Assembly (NCBI GenBank): GCA_018857735.1 | Contig: JABMCL010000667.1 | Location: forward strand, 115,001-179,000 | DNA: 64,000 nucleotides | Direction of reading: 5' to 3' | Source: Alviniconcha marisindica | Lineage: Eukaryota; Mollusca; Gastropoda; Provannidae | Shown: positions 20,773 through 28,386 of the stretch, in pieces | How positions within the stretch are numbered: position 1 is the stretch's first letter | Layout of the letters: the number at the start of each line of letters is the position of its first letter | Program-made: the position numbers and the translations under genes | Notes under the pieces: generated by a model | What the model was told of the DNA's origin: nothing | Database searches by the model: none | The model's input: only the letters and a program-made list of their open reading frames with translations

Positions 20773-22706
20773 ATAAGGCACCAGGAGAGAGAATGCTTCA
20801 CCCACTATGTAACTTGCAAAGTCTGATAAAATTGTGGCAGCACCCACAAGTGTTTGACAGATTTACTGGAAACGTTTTTCTCTCGCATTCATGTACAGCC
20901 CAGCCCCTTGGTCGAGCGAGAGTTCACTGAAAGAGAATGATTTTGAACTGGCAGATAAAACTGGTGGCTGAAAGAGGAGTGTGTCTCATCTGTGTGTGCT
21001 GAATAACTCAAATTTTGGGGCAACGTTAATGGCTAAAATTTTGTATGTTAGTCTTTCCCTTTATGCTGTTGCACACCCACCCCAGGGTGATTCACAACAA
21101 CCCAGGGGTGGGGGGTGGGGAGACAACAGCTTTTCAAAAATATCTCGGGTTTTGTTGATTTGATTAATTGTTTTTATGTAGCACTCTGCTTCCAAGCAGA
21201 TGCGATGTGTTCTAGTTGCATGTGACTCAGAATGAGTGGACGTAGTTTTACATCTGTGTTTTGAGCGTCCACTGAAGTGGTGTACTAACGGTGCTATTGG
21301 TTGTTACATGGCTGGTGCCACACAAAGCTGCAGCTATCTTGGTGCGCTTTCTGTGCACACCATGCAACCATGCACCAGTTTACAGTATTTTAATGGAAGC
21401 CACATGCGTTCAGGTCATCCGGTCTTCTAGTGCTTGCTGGGTTATTTTTAGTGTTTGCACAGTCCTCCGAACTTGGACATGGACTACAGCATCTTTAATG
21501 TGCTTTTGTCCTTTTGTTTGTGTATGCACACTGGGGATCTCAGTTTACGCTCTCATCTGGTGTGTGTGTGATAGGAGATGATTTGTGTGTTGAAAGGTGG
21601 CCCAGTGATAGGTGATTTGTGTGTTGAAAGGTGGCCCAGTGATAGGTGATTTGTGTGTTGAAAGGTGGCCCAGTGATAGATGTGTGTTAAAAGGTGGCCC
21701 AGTGATAGGAGATGATTTGTGTGTTGAAAGGTGGCCCAGTGATAGGAGATGATTTGTGTGTTGAAAGGTGGCCCAGTGATAGATGTGTGTTAAAAGGTGG
21801 CCCAGTGATAGGAGATGATTTGTGTGTTGAAAGGTGGCCCAGTGATAGGAGATGATCTGTGTGTTGAAAGGTGGCCCCGTGATAGGAGATGATCTGTGTG
21901 TTGAAAGGTGGCCCAGTGATAGATGTGTGTTAAAAGGTGGCCCAGTGATAGGAGATGATTTGTGTGTTGAAAGGTGGCCCAGTGATAGGAGATGATTTGT
22001 GTATTGAAAGGTGGCCCACATGACAAAGAGTGAGATGGATTTATGGGACAGCGGGATGATAGGCCCGGCCCTGCTGATCATCAACCAGTACTTCGACTGC
22101 GTCATCAGCGAGTATGTGGTGCTGTGGGCATCTTTGGTGAGTCACACACAACCCACAACCACAAACACTATACTGTGTATATGAATGCTAAACATTCTTT
22201 GGCAGCTGAAAAAGCGGGGGGGGGGGGGGGGGGGGGTTATTATTCGTTTTTTTCAAAATTCACAACAAAAAAGTCTGAAATTAGATATTAGATATTTGAA
22301 ATTAGATGGTAGATGATGACCTTGACCCATTTACCTTGACCCATTTCCAAGTCAGAGGAGTTTATAAATACCGTGAAAGTTACATTTTTCCATGTTTAGT
22401 GTAAGTTGACTGAACACTTACTGTTCTTGATTTATTTATTTTTCTCACTTTCACCACATAAAAAAATAAAATAAAATCCTAACTGCTTAATTTAAAAAAA
22501 AAAAAAAACTTTAATTGCAGTTGTTCGTGTTGGTTGACATATGGCGATACTCATGGACGGTGTGTCAAGAAATCTGCAGCTACCTGGGAATATACTGCTT
22601 TGTCATCACATCCAAACCGCCCAGAACATCTGCATCAACAAGAGCAACAACAGCAGCCTACTCGGGAGGCTCAACATCCTATCAAACGTCGCGAAGCAGC
22701 AACTGA
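5938..22706 (+). CDS. CEPT1: Choline/ethanolaminephosphotransferase, 8 coding exons (gene span)
   Basis: Transfers phosphocholine or phosphoethanolamine from the CDP-alcohol to diacylglycerol, the last step of the Kennedy pathway; family members are integral ER/Golgi/nuclear-envelope proteins. CDS exons: 5938-6216, 13561-13708, 15570-15711, 16755-16839, 18361-18495, 20436-20594, 22011-22136, 22521-22706. All phases agree, giving 1260 nt and 419 aa; I recall human CEPT1 as about 416 aa. The CDP-alcohol phosphotransferase motif D(x2)DG(x2)AR(x8)G(x3)D(x3)D is complete: D113, D116, G117, A120, R121, G130, D134, D138. Several hydrophobic helices follow, then [13 protein letters not shown] and VAHMTKSEM, both strongly family-specific. 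The C-terminus is Ser/Thr-rich and ends SRSSN. Intron 1 is about 7.3 kb. CEPT1 versus CHPT1 cannot be settled by reading. Four splice junctions are embedded in minisatellites. Confidence 0.96.
6770..7095 (-). mobile_element. LINE fragment, C-terminal reverse-transcriptase tail
   Basis: Within intron 1 on the opposite strand to CEPT1. A 77-codon frame (7095-6862) contains [17 protein letters not shown] and [15 protein letters not shown], the characteristic end of CR1/L2/Jockey-like LINE reverse transcriptases. A 3' tail containing TTGTAAAGCACCCTGTGC follows. The element is 5' truncated and carries a (TG)n insert in its tail. Clade assignment is uncertain. Confidence 0.75.
7141..7182. repeat. 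TG microsatellite
   Basis: Interrupted (TG)n between two LINE fragments in CEPT1 intron 1. Confidence 0.95.
7298..7657 (+). mobile_element. 5'-truncated LINE 3' end with long direct repeats
   Basis: Contains the LINE C-terminal signature [20 protein letters not shown] followed by [10 protein letters not shown], then a proline-rich end and a 3' tail reading CTTGATCGTGGGCCCCCAG, ending in GAAGAAGAAG. It is flanked by imperfect direct repeats of about 37 bp (7263-7299 and 7658-7694, both containing CTCAACAT and TGTCATACA), read as a target-site duplication. This is a different family from the LINE at 6770-7095. Confidence 0.7.
8075..8093. repeat. G homopolymer run
   Basis: About 18 consecutive G. 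Similar runs of more than ten bases occur near 22216-22236, 28337-28351 (C), 40703-40737, 52285-52300, 56323-56333, 56408-56421 and 56524-56540. Long G runs are prone to assembly and polymerase error, so their lengths should not be trusted. Confidence 0.95.
8094..11189. other. CEPT1 intron 1, no further gene seen
   Basis: AT-rich intron with a (CT)n microsatellite at 8833-8885 and several A or T runs. Short frames on both strands lack recognisable domains or coding-like composition. Confidence 0.6.
11190..11756. repeat. Minisatellite, ~85-95 bp unit, six copies, in CEPT1 intron 1
   Basis: Each unit contains GTAAACTGAGTGATGAGAT, then AAAATGTGCAGGTCAGTAAC and an AGTTAGTGAGTAACTTAGTAAG segment. 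Copies differ by small indels. The array is far from any exon and does not contain recognisable exon sequence. Confidence 0.92.
12255..12425 (+). mobile_element. SINE-like element (body and tail)
   Basis: Shares with 48187-48390 the ordered blocks GAATTTTCTTCTCCAGGGTC, a CATATTTC-G-ATTCATTCCA segment and CGGTCATTCTGCCAGAAAG. The head resembling a tRNA promoter is not clear in this copy. It lies in CEPT1 intron 1. Confidence 0.55.
12505..12985 (+). repeat. Four diverged copies of the start of CEPT1 exon 2 (decoy exons)
   Basis: Units of about 130-135 bp, with exon-like heads near 12509, 12650, 12777 and 12911. Translated in the exon phase, the copies read [24 protein letters not shown] (then frameshift), [16 protein letters not shown] and [19 protein letters not shown]. 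The true exon reads [16 protein letters not shown]. The copy at 12911 keeps a TTTCAG acceptor and stays open for 25 codons before TGA. These are seen directly by alignment to exon 2; lack of use is inferred from frameshifts and stops. Confidence 0.85.
12986..13556 (+). repeat. Minisatellite abutting the CEPT1 exon 2 acceptor, ~57 bp unit, ~10 copies
   Basis: Units contain GACAGCCAGTTTTGAAGACT then GAATTCAACATGATGACAAA. The last unit runs directly into the branch and pyrimidine region of exon 2: GACTGAATTCAACCTGTGCT and then TTCAG. The unit corresponds to the intron-side portion of the larger decoy unit just upstream. Confidence 0.92.
13561..13708 (+). CDS. CEPT1: CEPT1 coding exon 2, catalytic motif (residues 94-143)
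   Basis: Acceptor TGTGCTTTCAG, then [20 protein letters not shown] and the active-site stretch DGKQARR...GELFDHGCD. It ends in phase 1 at ATGG before GTGAGG. Both ends lie in tandem repeats: diverged copies of the exon head lie upstream, and a ~75-80 bp array begins exactly at the donor. Confidence 0.96.
13709..14500 (+). repeat. Minisatellite starting at the CEPT1 exon 2 donor, 65-80 bp units, ~10 copies
   Basis: The array begins with the donor: exon end CATGG then GTGAGGCATGGGTTGTTAGA. Later units repeat TATGG then GTCAGGCATGGG or GTGAGGCATGGG, followed by GATGATAATAATAATGATAG, CAGTCTTACACAGCACC and TTCTCAAACC. Two unit lengths alternate. At least one copy near 14350 restores the exact GTGAGG of the real donor. 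Confidence 0.93.
14671..14752. repeat. AC microsatellite
   Basis: (CA)n with two CGCA interruptions, preceded by a short (TA)n. It lies in CEPT1 intron 2. Confidence 0.95.
15080..15330 (-). mobile_element. LINE 3'-end fragment, same family as 7298-7657
   Basis: On the - strand it reads [20 protein letters not shown] then AFVSRVSN and a stop, matching the [19 protein letters not shown] tail of the + strand LINE at 7298. The 3' tail with GGGCCC and a TTCTTCTTC end (plus orientation) follows, and a G run interrupts it. It lies in CEPT1 intron 2, just upstream of exon 3. Confidence 0.65.
15570..15711 (+). CDS. CEPT1: CEPT1 coding exon 3 (residues 143-190)
   Basis: Encodes [19 protein letters not shown], then [18 protein letters not shown]. 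The acceptor is TGTGTGCAG; the donor is GTGAGT directly after GGCTT. Its last ~30 bp together with the donor are repeated in degenerate form about nine times downstream. Confidence 0.95.
15717..16045 (+). repeat. Minisatellite made of the CEPT1 exon 3 end plus donor, ~36 bp, ~9 copies
   Basis: Exon 3 ends TGTCTCTGGAACACTCAAG, TTTGGCTT, then GTGAGTATA. Downstream copies read CTGGAATGTTCATGTTTGGC or CTCAAGTTTGGCAAGTGAG, each about 36 bp apart. About five keep a GTGAGT or GTGAGC donor. The coding side (GTLKFG) is part of the unit, so the array clearly derives from the junction. Confidence 0.93.
16046..16754. other. CEPT1 intron 3 remainder; unidentified GC-richer patch
   Basis: The patch at about 16110-16390 is less AT-rich than its flanks and has open frames of 85-127 codons on both strands, but no domain or motif I recognise. 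It may be part of an unclassified transposon. Confidence 0.35.
16755..16839 (+). CDS. CEPT1: CEPT1 coding exon 4 (residues 190-218)
   Basis: Acceptor CTTACAG, then [19 protein letters not shown] and GSGIWQLR, with donor GTATGT. The IDVTEGQ segment matches the IDVTE-Q block of animal CEPT1/CHPT1. No tandem repeat touches either end. Confidence 0.94.
17040..17720. repeat. Diverged dispersed repeats with a CTGAACCTTTTG core
   Basis: CTGCTGAACCTTTTGCGTTG (about 17345) and AGCTGAACCTTTTGTGGCCA (about 17490), each followed by an ACTTG or CTTGGT motif and a CAAGGTCA- or AGGTCAAGGTCA-type stretch, resemble repeats at 58850-60000. Old interspersed repeat copies in CEPT1 intron 4. Confidence 0.5.
17937..18014. 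repeat. AC microsatellite
   Basis: Long (CA)n in CEPT1 intron 4, with a GTGA interruption near 18015 and a short further AC run. Confidence 0.95.
18361..18495 (+). CDS. CEPT1: CEPT1 coding exon 5 (residues 219-263)
   Basis: Begins [19 protein letters not shown] after CCTGTCAACAG and ends [11 protein letters not shown] before GTAAGT (phase 0 at both ends). The G-GKN-ST motif is conserved in the family loop. Confidence 0.94.
18744..18805 (+). mobile_element. ~62-bp micro-element with target-site duplication (copy 1)
   Basis: Sequence GTAAGTAAGTAACTTGGTG, TTTTATGCCCAGTCGACC, ATTGCAGTTATATCAGGGTG is flanked by TCCAAGAATGG on both sides (18733-18743 and 18806-18816). A near-identical unit with a different flanking duplication is at 23507-23571. 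The unit begins with a splice-donor-like GTAAGT and contains an acceptor-like ATTGCAG. It lies in CEPT1 intron 5. Confidence 0.8.
19010..19870. repeat. Minisatellite, ~60-75 bp unit, ~13 copies, in CEPT1 intron 5
   Basis: Units contain GGAACAGAGGAGTGTACAGC, CAGGTGACAAGTCC and GAGGTGTTCACTTGTACACA. The array is over 500 bp from both flanking exons and shows no exon similarity. Frames of about 100 codons on the - strand are repeat artefacts. Confidence 0.93.
19871..20435. other. End of CEPT1 intron 5, no gene seen
   Basis: Unique sequence with an open frame (about 20066-20407) that lacks recognisable domains and is not needed for the CEPT1 protein. A short repeat-like CTGCCCCCAGGACATCATAT motif occurs near 20010. 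Confidence 0.5.
20436..20594 (+). CDS. CEPT1: CEPT1 coding exon 6 (residues 264-316)
   Basis: Begins [19 protein letters not shown] after TGTTTCAG. It contains [20 protein letters not shown] and ends NRLV before GTAAGT. The FE-HPCLYLL-FG block is typical of CEPT1. The donor runs directly into TG-rich sequence. Confidence 0.95.
20717..20770. repeat. GA microsatellite
   Basis: (GA)n following TG-rich sequence just inside CEPT1 intron 6. Confidence 0.95.
21560..22010 (+). repeat. Minisatellite of the CEPT1 exon 7 acceptor, 28-37 bp units, ~13 copies
   Basis: Units read GATTTGTGTGTTGAAAG then GTGGCCCAGTGATAG, with a shorter ATGTGTGTTAAAAG variant. The real junction is GTATTGAAAG then GTGGCCCACATG, so every unit holds an acceptor-like AG and the first eight bases of exon 7. 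If used, each would read Val-Ala-Gln and then TGA (one variant has Pro in place of Gln). Confidence 0.94.
22011..22136 (+). CDS. CEPT1: CEPT1 coding exon 7 (residues 317-358)
   Basis: Encodes [18 protein letters not shown] and [17 protein letters not shown]. The acceptor is unusual: TGTATTGAAAG followed by GTGGCCCACATG, with no good pyrimidine tract. The family needs the VAHMTKSEM join to exon 6 (NRLV), so this junction is well supported. The same acceptor-plus-exon-start sequence is repeated about 13 times immediately upstream. Confidence 0.93.
22521..22706 (+). CDS. CEPT1: CEPT1 coding exon 8, C-terminus (residues 359-419)
   Basis: Acceptor TTAATTGCAG, then [20 protein letters not shown], the last membrane helix, and a Ser/Thr-rich tail to TGA at 22704-22706. 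The upstream A-rich run (22492-22508) sits inside the 3' end of intron 7. Confidence 0.93.
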   Translation: MFVLVDIWRYSWTVCQEICSYLGIYCFVITSKPPRTSASTRATTAAYSGGSTSYQTSRSSN

Positions 22707-23506
22707 CCTGTGTTCTCTCCATGTCTTGGTGTGGTAGGGTAGCTAGCAGCCACTCATTACAAGTGTGTGTGTGGGGGGGCGGGGGGGGTGTGGGTGTGTG
22801 TGTGTGTGTGGAAGAGAGAGAGAGAGAGCGCATAATTTATTGACAGTTTTGTGTACAGTTTATTTTTGTATTTGACAGAAATTGAAAGCAAGACTTCAGT
22901 GGTGTTTCCTCTGGTGTATGAAGGGCATCATTTTTGTTGTTGTTTTTCCAGTCAAGATTATTCGTTTGCACGTGGTAAACATCTTCCAGTTGTTAGTGAA
23001 CTTGACAACTTAAGCTTTGGGAAATCAGCATAATTTTGTTCCACCTCCATGTTAATATTTGTTCACTGACGTGTATATATATATATTAATGGACTGAGTT
23101 GTGGTGGAGGTTGATACATATTATACAATATTTGTCAAGTCACAAGTGTGTGGCAGTTCTCCTGTCAATGAAAAATGTGTGTATTACTATTAGGCAGTAG
23201 AGACACTGATTTATGATGGTGAACTTTGTCGTTGGTTCTGTCGTAGCTAAGCTGTGAGGACCCTCCCTACTTCACAAGAGCTTAGCTGCCAACTTGGAAT
23301 CACTGTTACCACTGTTGTAATTAATTTCTGCTAATAGTTCCATCCATATTTAGTAAGCAGCTGTTTTTATGGCAAGTGTCTGTTCAGTAGTGACATATGT
23401 GAGGGTGAAATATTGTAATGGTTGGATTTTGCAGCTGCAGTTTACTGCACATTAGGAACATGAAGGAAGTACTTTTGAGGCTCGTTTGTGGCCTTTATAG
23501 GGAAGT

Positions 23507-23571
23507 GGGTAAGTAAGTAAGTAACTTGATGTTTTACGCCCAGTCAACCATTGCAGTTATATCAGGGGGAA
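23507..23571 (+). mobile_element. ~65-bp micro-element with target-site duplication (copy 2)
   Basis: Sequence GTAAGTAAGTAAGTAACTTG, ATGTTTTACGCCCAGTC, AACCATTGCAGTTATATCAG is flanked by TATAGGGAAGT on both sides (23496-23506 and 23572-23582). It differs from copy 1 at only a few positions, while the flanks are unrelated. Confidence 0.82.
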
Positions 23572-24383
23572 TATAGGGAAGTCAACCAAAGGTGCAGTTT
23601 GGCCTGGAAACAGAGAAAATGTGCAAATATTTGCATCTGCATGCTCTGTTTGGTGGTTCTATTAATTTATATGCCAAAGAAAATCATTTTTTCTTTTTTT
23701 TCTTCTTCAAATTTGAGCTCCCAAGGGTATAGCTGTGTTGATCCACTTTACCAATGAAGAGAGAGAAAAGTTGCCTCGTCACATGTTTCATACTTTTGTA
23801 AACCATGCCCGCCTTGCTCATGAGGTCACTGACACAGACTTTGGGGCACAAAATGGCAGCACTCATGGTGGTATTTTTTTGCAGCTTTCCAACTGTTGGT
23901 TTAAAAAAATAAAAGGAACAAGAAGGCCAGTGAGAAACTGTTCCATTCTTATCAGTAGGGTGTGTGATGCTTCTTCAATTTTCCCCCCCTTTAAAACACT
24001 GACTTTGGTATTGGGTGTCAAACTAAGTCTGGAACCATGCTGCCCATTCTTTGTTTCCCTTTTAAAACACTGATGGTATTGTGTGTCAGACTACAGTCTG
24101 AAACCATGCTTCTCATTCTTTGTGTCCCCTTTAAATCACTGAAGGTATTGTGTCAAACTACAGTCTGAAACCATGCTTCCTATTCTTTGTGTCCCCTTTA
24201 AAACACTGACGATATTGGGGATCAAACTACAGTCTTAAACCATGCTTCCCGTTCTTTTTTGGCTGTTTTCTAGTTGGTGCTTCACTGCTTCCTTGTGGAA
24301 AACTTGGGTGGCCTTTCTGTGGCAAGGCCAGCTGTAAGAGCAGTGCTGCCCATTTGTACCAGCGTGTGCAGTATTTCCAGTGT

Positions 24384-24570
24384 CCAAACAATGGTATGGC
24401 TGCCAGTGTTTGGGATTTCAAACAGGCTCAGATTTGGGTTGGAGGAAGGATGTGGTAAACCAGTGCTTGGAGTTTGGGTGTGCAGCTGTTTGCCTCAGAT
24501 TTGGGTTGGAGGAAGGATGTGGTAAACCAGTGCTTGGAGTTTGGGTGTGCAGCTGTTTGCCTCAGAGGGT
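24384..24570. repeat. Dispersed repeat plus a ~65-bp tandem duplication
   Basis: TCCAAACAATGGTATGGCTG at 24386 recurs as TCCAGACAATGGTATGGCTG near 36783, within about 100 bp of similarity. Next, CAGATTTGGGTTGGAGGAAG to GCAGCTGTTTGCCT is present twice in tandem; part of it (GGTAAACCAGTGCTTGGAGT) also occurs near 16548. Confidence 0.75.
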
Positions 24571-25039
24571 TGACCGTCTTCATTCAGAGAGAGGGGCCAT
24601 CGTTGTAGTTCTTGCACAGTACTGGGGTACAGGAGCAGAGAGCTACGTCTTCATTGGCAAATACTCACCTTCCTTTTTGTAAGGAAGTGCGAATTAGTTC
24701 TGACGTTAATCATGAGGTTCTTCTTGGCAGTCTCATTTCCCATGGTGTTTGCAGGAAGCATTGTTTATGGGGTTATTAATAATAATAGTGAGGTCTTAGA
24801 GCACCATTTCTCAAACGAGCCCTAGGCACGCACATTTCATAATCAAGCTAAGACAACTGACATCAAAACACACGATATTACCATACAAAAATTTGTTGTC
24901 TAACATCGGCCCCCCCTCCCAGCATAGACACACTTACACATGTGTGCACGCGCACACAAGCACGCGTGCGCACACATACACATGTTTACATAACTGCCAA
25001 CATGTAGCTGAGCTTTGCTGGTAGGTGCAGTGTGGGTAG

Positions 25040-25440
25040 GTGTGCCCTTTGCCCGTTTTGTCTACCTGCCGGAGGAATTCCATGCTACATGTAGGTCTCC
25101 CTTTCTGTACTCCCAAAGCTGTTAAAAGACATACAATACACCCTTTGCTCATTTTCTGTACCTATGGGAGGAGTTCCATGTTACATGTGATCTCTCTCCC
25201 TTATATCTATGCTCCCAAAGCTGTTAAAAGACATACAATACACCCTTTGCTCATTTTCTGTACCTGTGGGAGGAGTTCCATGTTACATGTGATCTCTCTC
25301 CCGTATATCTATGCTCCCAAAGCTGTTAAAAGACATACAATACACCCTTTGCTCATTTTCTCTACCTGTGGGAGGAGTTCCGTGTCACTTGTAGGTCTCT
25401 TTTCTTTCAGTGCTCTCAAGGCTGTTGAAAGACATAATAA
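25040..25440. repeat. Minisatellite, ~100 bp unit, four copies
   Basis: Each unit contains GCTGTTAAAAGACATACAAT, ACACCCTTTGCTCATTTTCT, GGGAGGAGTTCCATGTTACA. The two middle copies are nearly identical; the outer ones are diverged. Confidence 0.93.
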
Positions 25441-25539
25441 TTAAAACAATAAAATAGTGTTAAATAGTTACATTGTGTGACTTTGTTTGAGTACTACTAA
25501 GCTAGTGTTAAACTCCTGGAGTGTTACATTATGATGGTT

Positions 25540-26900
25540 TATGACAGCAGTGAAGACGTAATATGATTTGTTCCAGAAGTGAAGACATGTAAAGCTATAG
25601 TTGCATGATATTTAACACTACTGAAGATGAATGTAAAGCCATAGTATGAGTTGTTGCAGAAGTGAAGACATGCAAAACTATAGTTGCATGATATATAACA
25701 GTAGTGAAGATGAATGTAAAGCCATAGTATGAGTTGTTGTTTCAGAAGTGAAGACATGTAAAGCTATAGCTGCGTGATATATAACAGTAGTGAAGATGAA
25801 TGTAAAGCCATAGTATGAGTTGTTGTTTCAGAAGTGAAGACATGTAAAGCTATAGTTGTGTGATATTTGACACTAGTGAAGATGAAGGTAAAGCCATAGT
25901 ATGAGTTGTTTCAGAAGTGAAGACATGCAAAGCTGTAGCTGTGTGATATATGACACGAGTGAAGATGAATGTAAAGCTGTAGTATGAGTTGTTTCAGAAG
26001 TGAAGACCTGTAAAGTGAAGACATGTAAAGTTAACTGTAACAATAAGCCATCTCTGTATGTTATGGTACTACTGAAGATGAGTGTAAAGCCACAGTGTGA
26101 TTTATTACACCAGTAAAGATGAAGGTAAAGCCATAGTGTGATTTATTACACCAGTAAAGATGAAGGTAAAGCCACAGTGTGAACTGTTTCAAAAGTGAAG
26201 ACAAATGTACAGGCATGGCTGTGTGGTTTATTGCACAGGTGACGATAAATGTAAAGCTATCGTGTGATTTGTTACACCAGTAAAGATGAAGGTAAAGCCG
26301 TAGTATGAACTGTTTGAGAAGTGAAGACCAATGTACAGGCATGCTGTGTGATTTATTACAGAAGTGGCTATAGTATGATTTATTACACCAGCAAAGGTCA
26401 TTGTGAAATGTAAAGCCATAGTGTGGATTGTTTCAGAAGTGAAGACATTATATTGTAAAGCTAGAGCTGTGAGATTTATTACTCTAGTAAAATGAATGTA
26501 AAGTATGGTGTGAAGATGAATGTAGTGAAGGTTTCACACTGACTGAATGTAAAGCTATAGTGTGATTTATTCCACTGGTAAAGATGAATGCAAAGCTATA
26601 ACAGTGTGACTTATTGCATTGGTAAAGATTAATGTAAAGTTATAGTGTGACTTATTGCATTGGTAAAGATGAATGTAAAGTTATAGTGTGACTTGTTACA
26701 CTGGTAAAGAGAAATGTAAAGTTATAGTGTGACTTGTTACACTGGTAAAGAGAAATATATAGCTGTGGTGTGACTTATTGCACTGGTAAAGAGGTATGTA
26801 ATGCTATAATAGTGTGACTCATTATTACACTGGTGAAGATGAAGGTAAAATTATAGTGTTACTTACTACACTAGTAAAGGTGAATGTAAAGCTATAATAT
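25540..26900. repeat. Large degenerate tandem array, ~40-85 bp units
   Basis: Repeated blocks GAAGTGAAGACATGTAAAGC, GATGAATGTAAAGC and ATAGTGTGA-TTATT vary in order and spacing over 1.35 kb. Higher-order units of about 85 bp at the left give way to about 45 bp units at the right. No coding content is apparent. Confidence 0.88.
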
Positions 26901-27384
26901 GATTATGTGAGTGAGGATATGTATGCCTAGATGGATAAATAATTGGTCTTTAATGACTAAGTAGTCAACCGTGATGATTGTGTCAGTGTGAACATGTAGG
27001 TGTGATTTGTTGTACGAGTGAAGATGATGTTTTGTTGAATCTGTGGAGAAAAGAACAAAAGGATAAAGAAAATCCATATTTGTCACTCTGGTGCATGTCC
27101 TCATCAGGCATTTGTGTTTGTGATGCTTCACTTCCTGTGCAATCCCATGTACATTTTGATCAGCAAGAGATTACTGTGTGCACGCTTGCCTTGACCATAA
27201 TTATGTGCTTGTCATTTAAAACAACAGCAAAAACAGAACAAACACAAAAGGGAGAAGCAATATACTTTGTATTACTGAAATCATGTAACCATGTGGTTAA
27301 AAAGAAAAGAAAAAAGGCTCCATTAATTTGCATGAACAATGCTTTTGTTTGACTACGGGTGTCCTTTCAGCTTTACAACCAAAG
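26901..27384. other. No gene seen
   Basis: Unique sequence between two arrays. Open frames of 79-124 codons on the two strands have low-complexity composition and no recognisable motif. Confidence 0.45.
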
Positions 27385-28262
27385 TCTAGTGAACTGTGCG
27401 ATAGACATGTGACAGTCTAGTGAACTGTGCGATAGACATGTTACAGTCTAGTGAACCAGATAGACATGTGACAGTCTAGTGAACTGTGTGATAGACATGT
27501 GACAGTCTAGTGAACCACGTGATAGACATGTGACATTCTAATGAACCATGTGATAGACATGTGACAGTCTAGGGAACCACGCGATAGACATGTGACAGTC
27601 TAATGAACCGCATGATAGACATGTGACAGTCTAGTGAACCATGTGATAGACATGTGACAGTCTAATGAACCGTGTGATAGACATGTGACAGTCTAGGGAA
27701 CCACGTGATAGACATGTGACAGTCTAATGAACCATGTGATAGACATGTGACAGTCTAATGAACCATGTGATAGACATGTGACAGTCTAGGGAACCACGTG
27801 ATAGACATGTGACAGTCTAGTGAACCACATGATAGTCATGTGACAGTCTAGTGAACTGCATGATACACTGATAGACATGTGACAGTCTAGGGAACCACGT
27901 GATAGACATGTGACAGTCTAATGAACCGTGTGATAGACATGCGACAGTCTAGTGAACTGCATGATACCCTGATAGACATGTGACAGTCTAGGGAAACACG
28001 TGATAGACATGTGACAGTCTAATGAACCACATGATAGACATGTGACAGTAGTGAAACGCATGATACAGTGATAGACATGTGACAGTCTAGTGAACAACGT
28101 GATAGACATGTGACAGTCTAATGAACCGCATGATAGACATGTGACAGTCTAGTGAACCACGTGATACACAGATAGACATGTGACAGTCTAGGGAACCACG
28201 TGCTAGACATGTGACAGTCTAATGAACCGCATGATAGACATGTGACAGTCTAGTAAACCATG
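27385..28262. repeat. Minisatellite, ~30 bp unit, ~28 copies with alternating subtypes
   Basis: The unit GATAGACATGTGACAGTCTA is followed by GTGAACCACGTG, ATGAACCGCATG or GGGAACCACGTG. The subtypes often alternate, giving a ~60-bp higher-order repeat in parts. About half the units contain CACGTG. There are no spacers, so it is not CRISPR-like. Confidence 0.94.
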
Positions 28263-28386
28263 TTCTCCCCCTTCTGCAGGGATTCTAAGTGCCTTCGCTG
28301 GCACATGAGGCTTCCACAAGAGTTGTCCAGAGTGACCCCCCCCCCCCCCCCATCTCTTGTTTCAGCATCAGAGTTCCGTCAGGGAC

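Larger units (their letters stand above)
22707..25030. other. CEPT1 3' flank, likely 3' UTR and intergenic sequence
   Basis: No clear further coding exon. AATAAA-type signals are not obvious close to the stop; the first good one I see is at 25448-25453. The region includes a short GA run, diverged repeats around 24000-24240 (CTACAGTCTGAAACCATGCT repeated three to four times) and dispersed segments. Confidence 0.5.

Noticed and set aside
21545..22105. 186-codon - strand ORF rich in [17 protein letters not shown] words
   Set aside because: Antisense of the CEPT1 exon 7 acceptor minisatellite; no conserved domain.
27385..28262. CRISPR-like array of 30-bp repeats
   Set aside because: Units are contiguous without unique spacers, and the context is eukaryotic with no cas genes.
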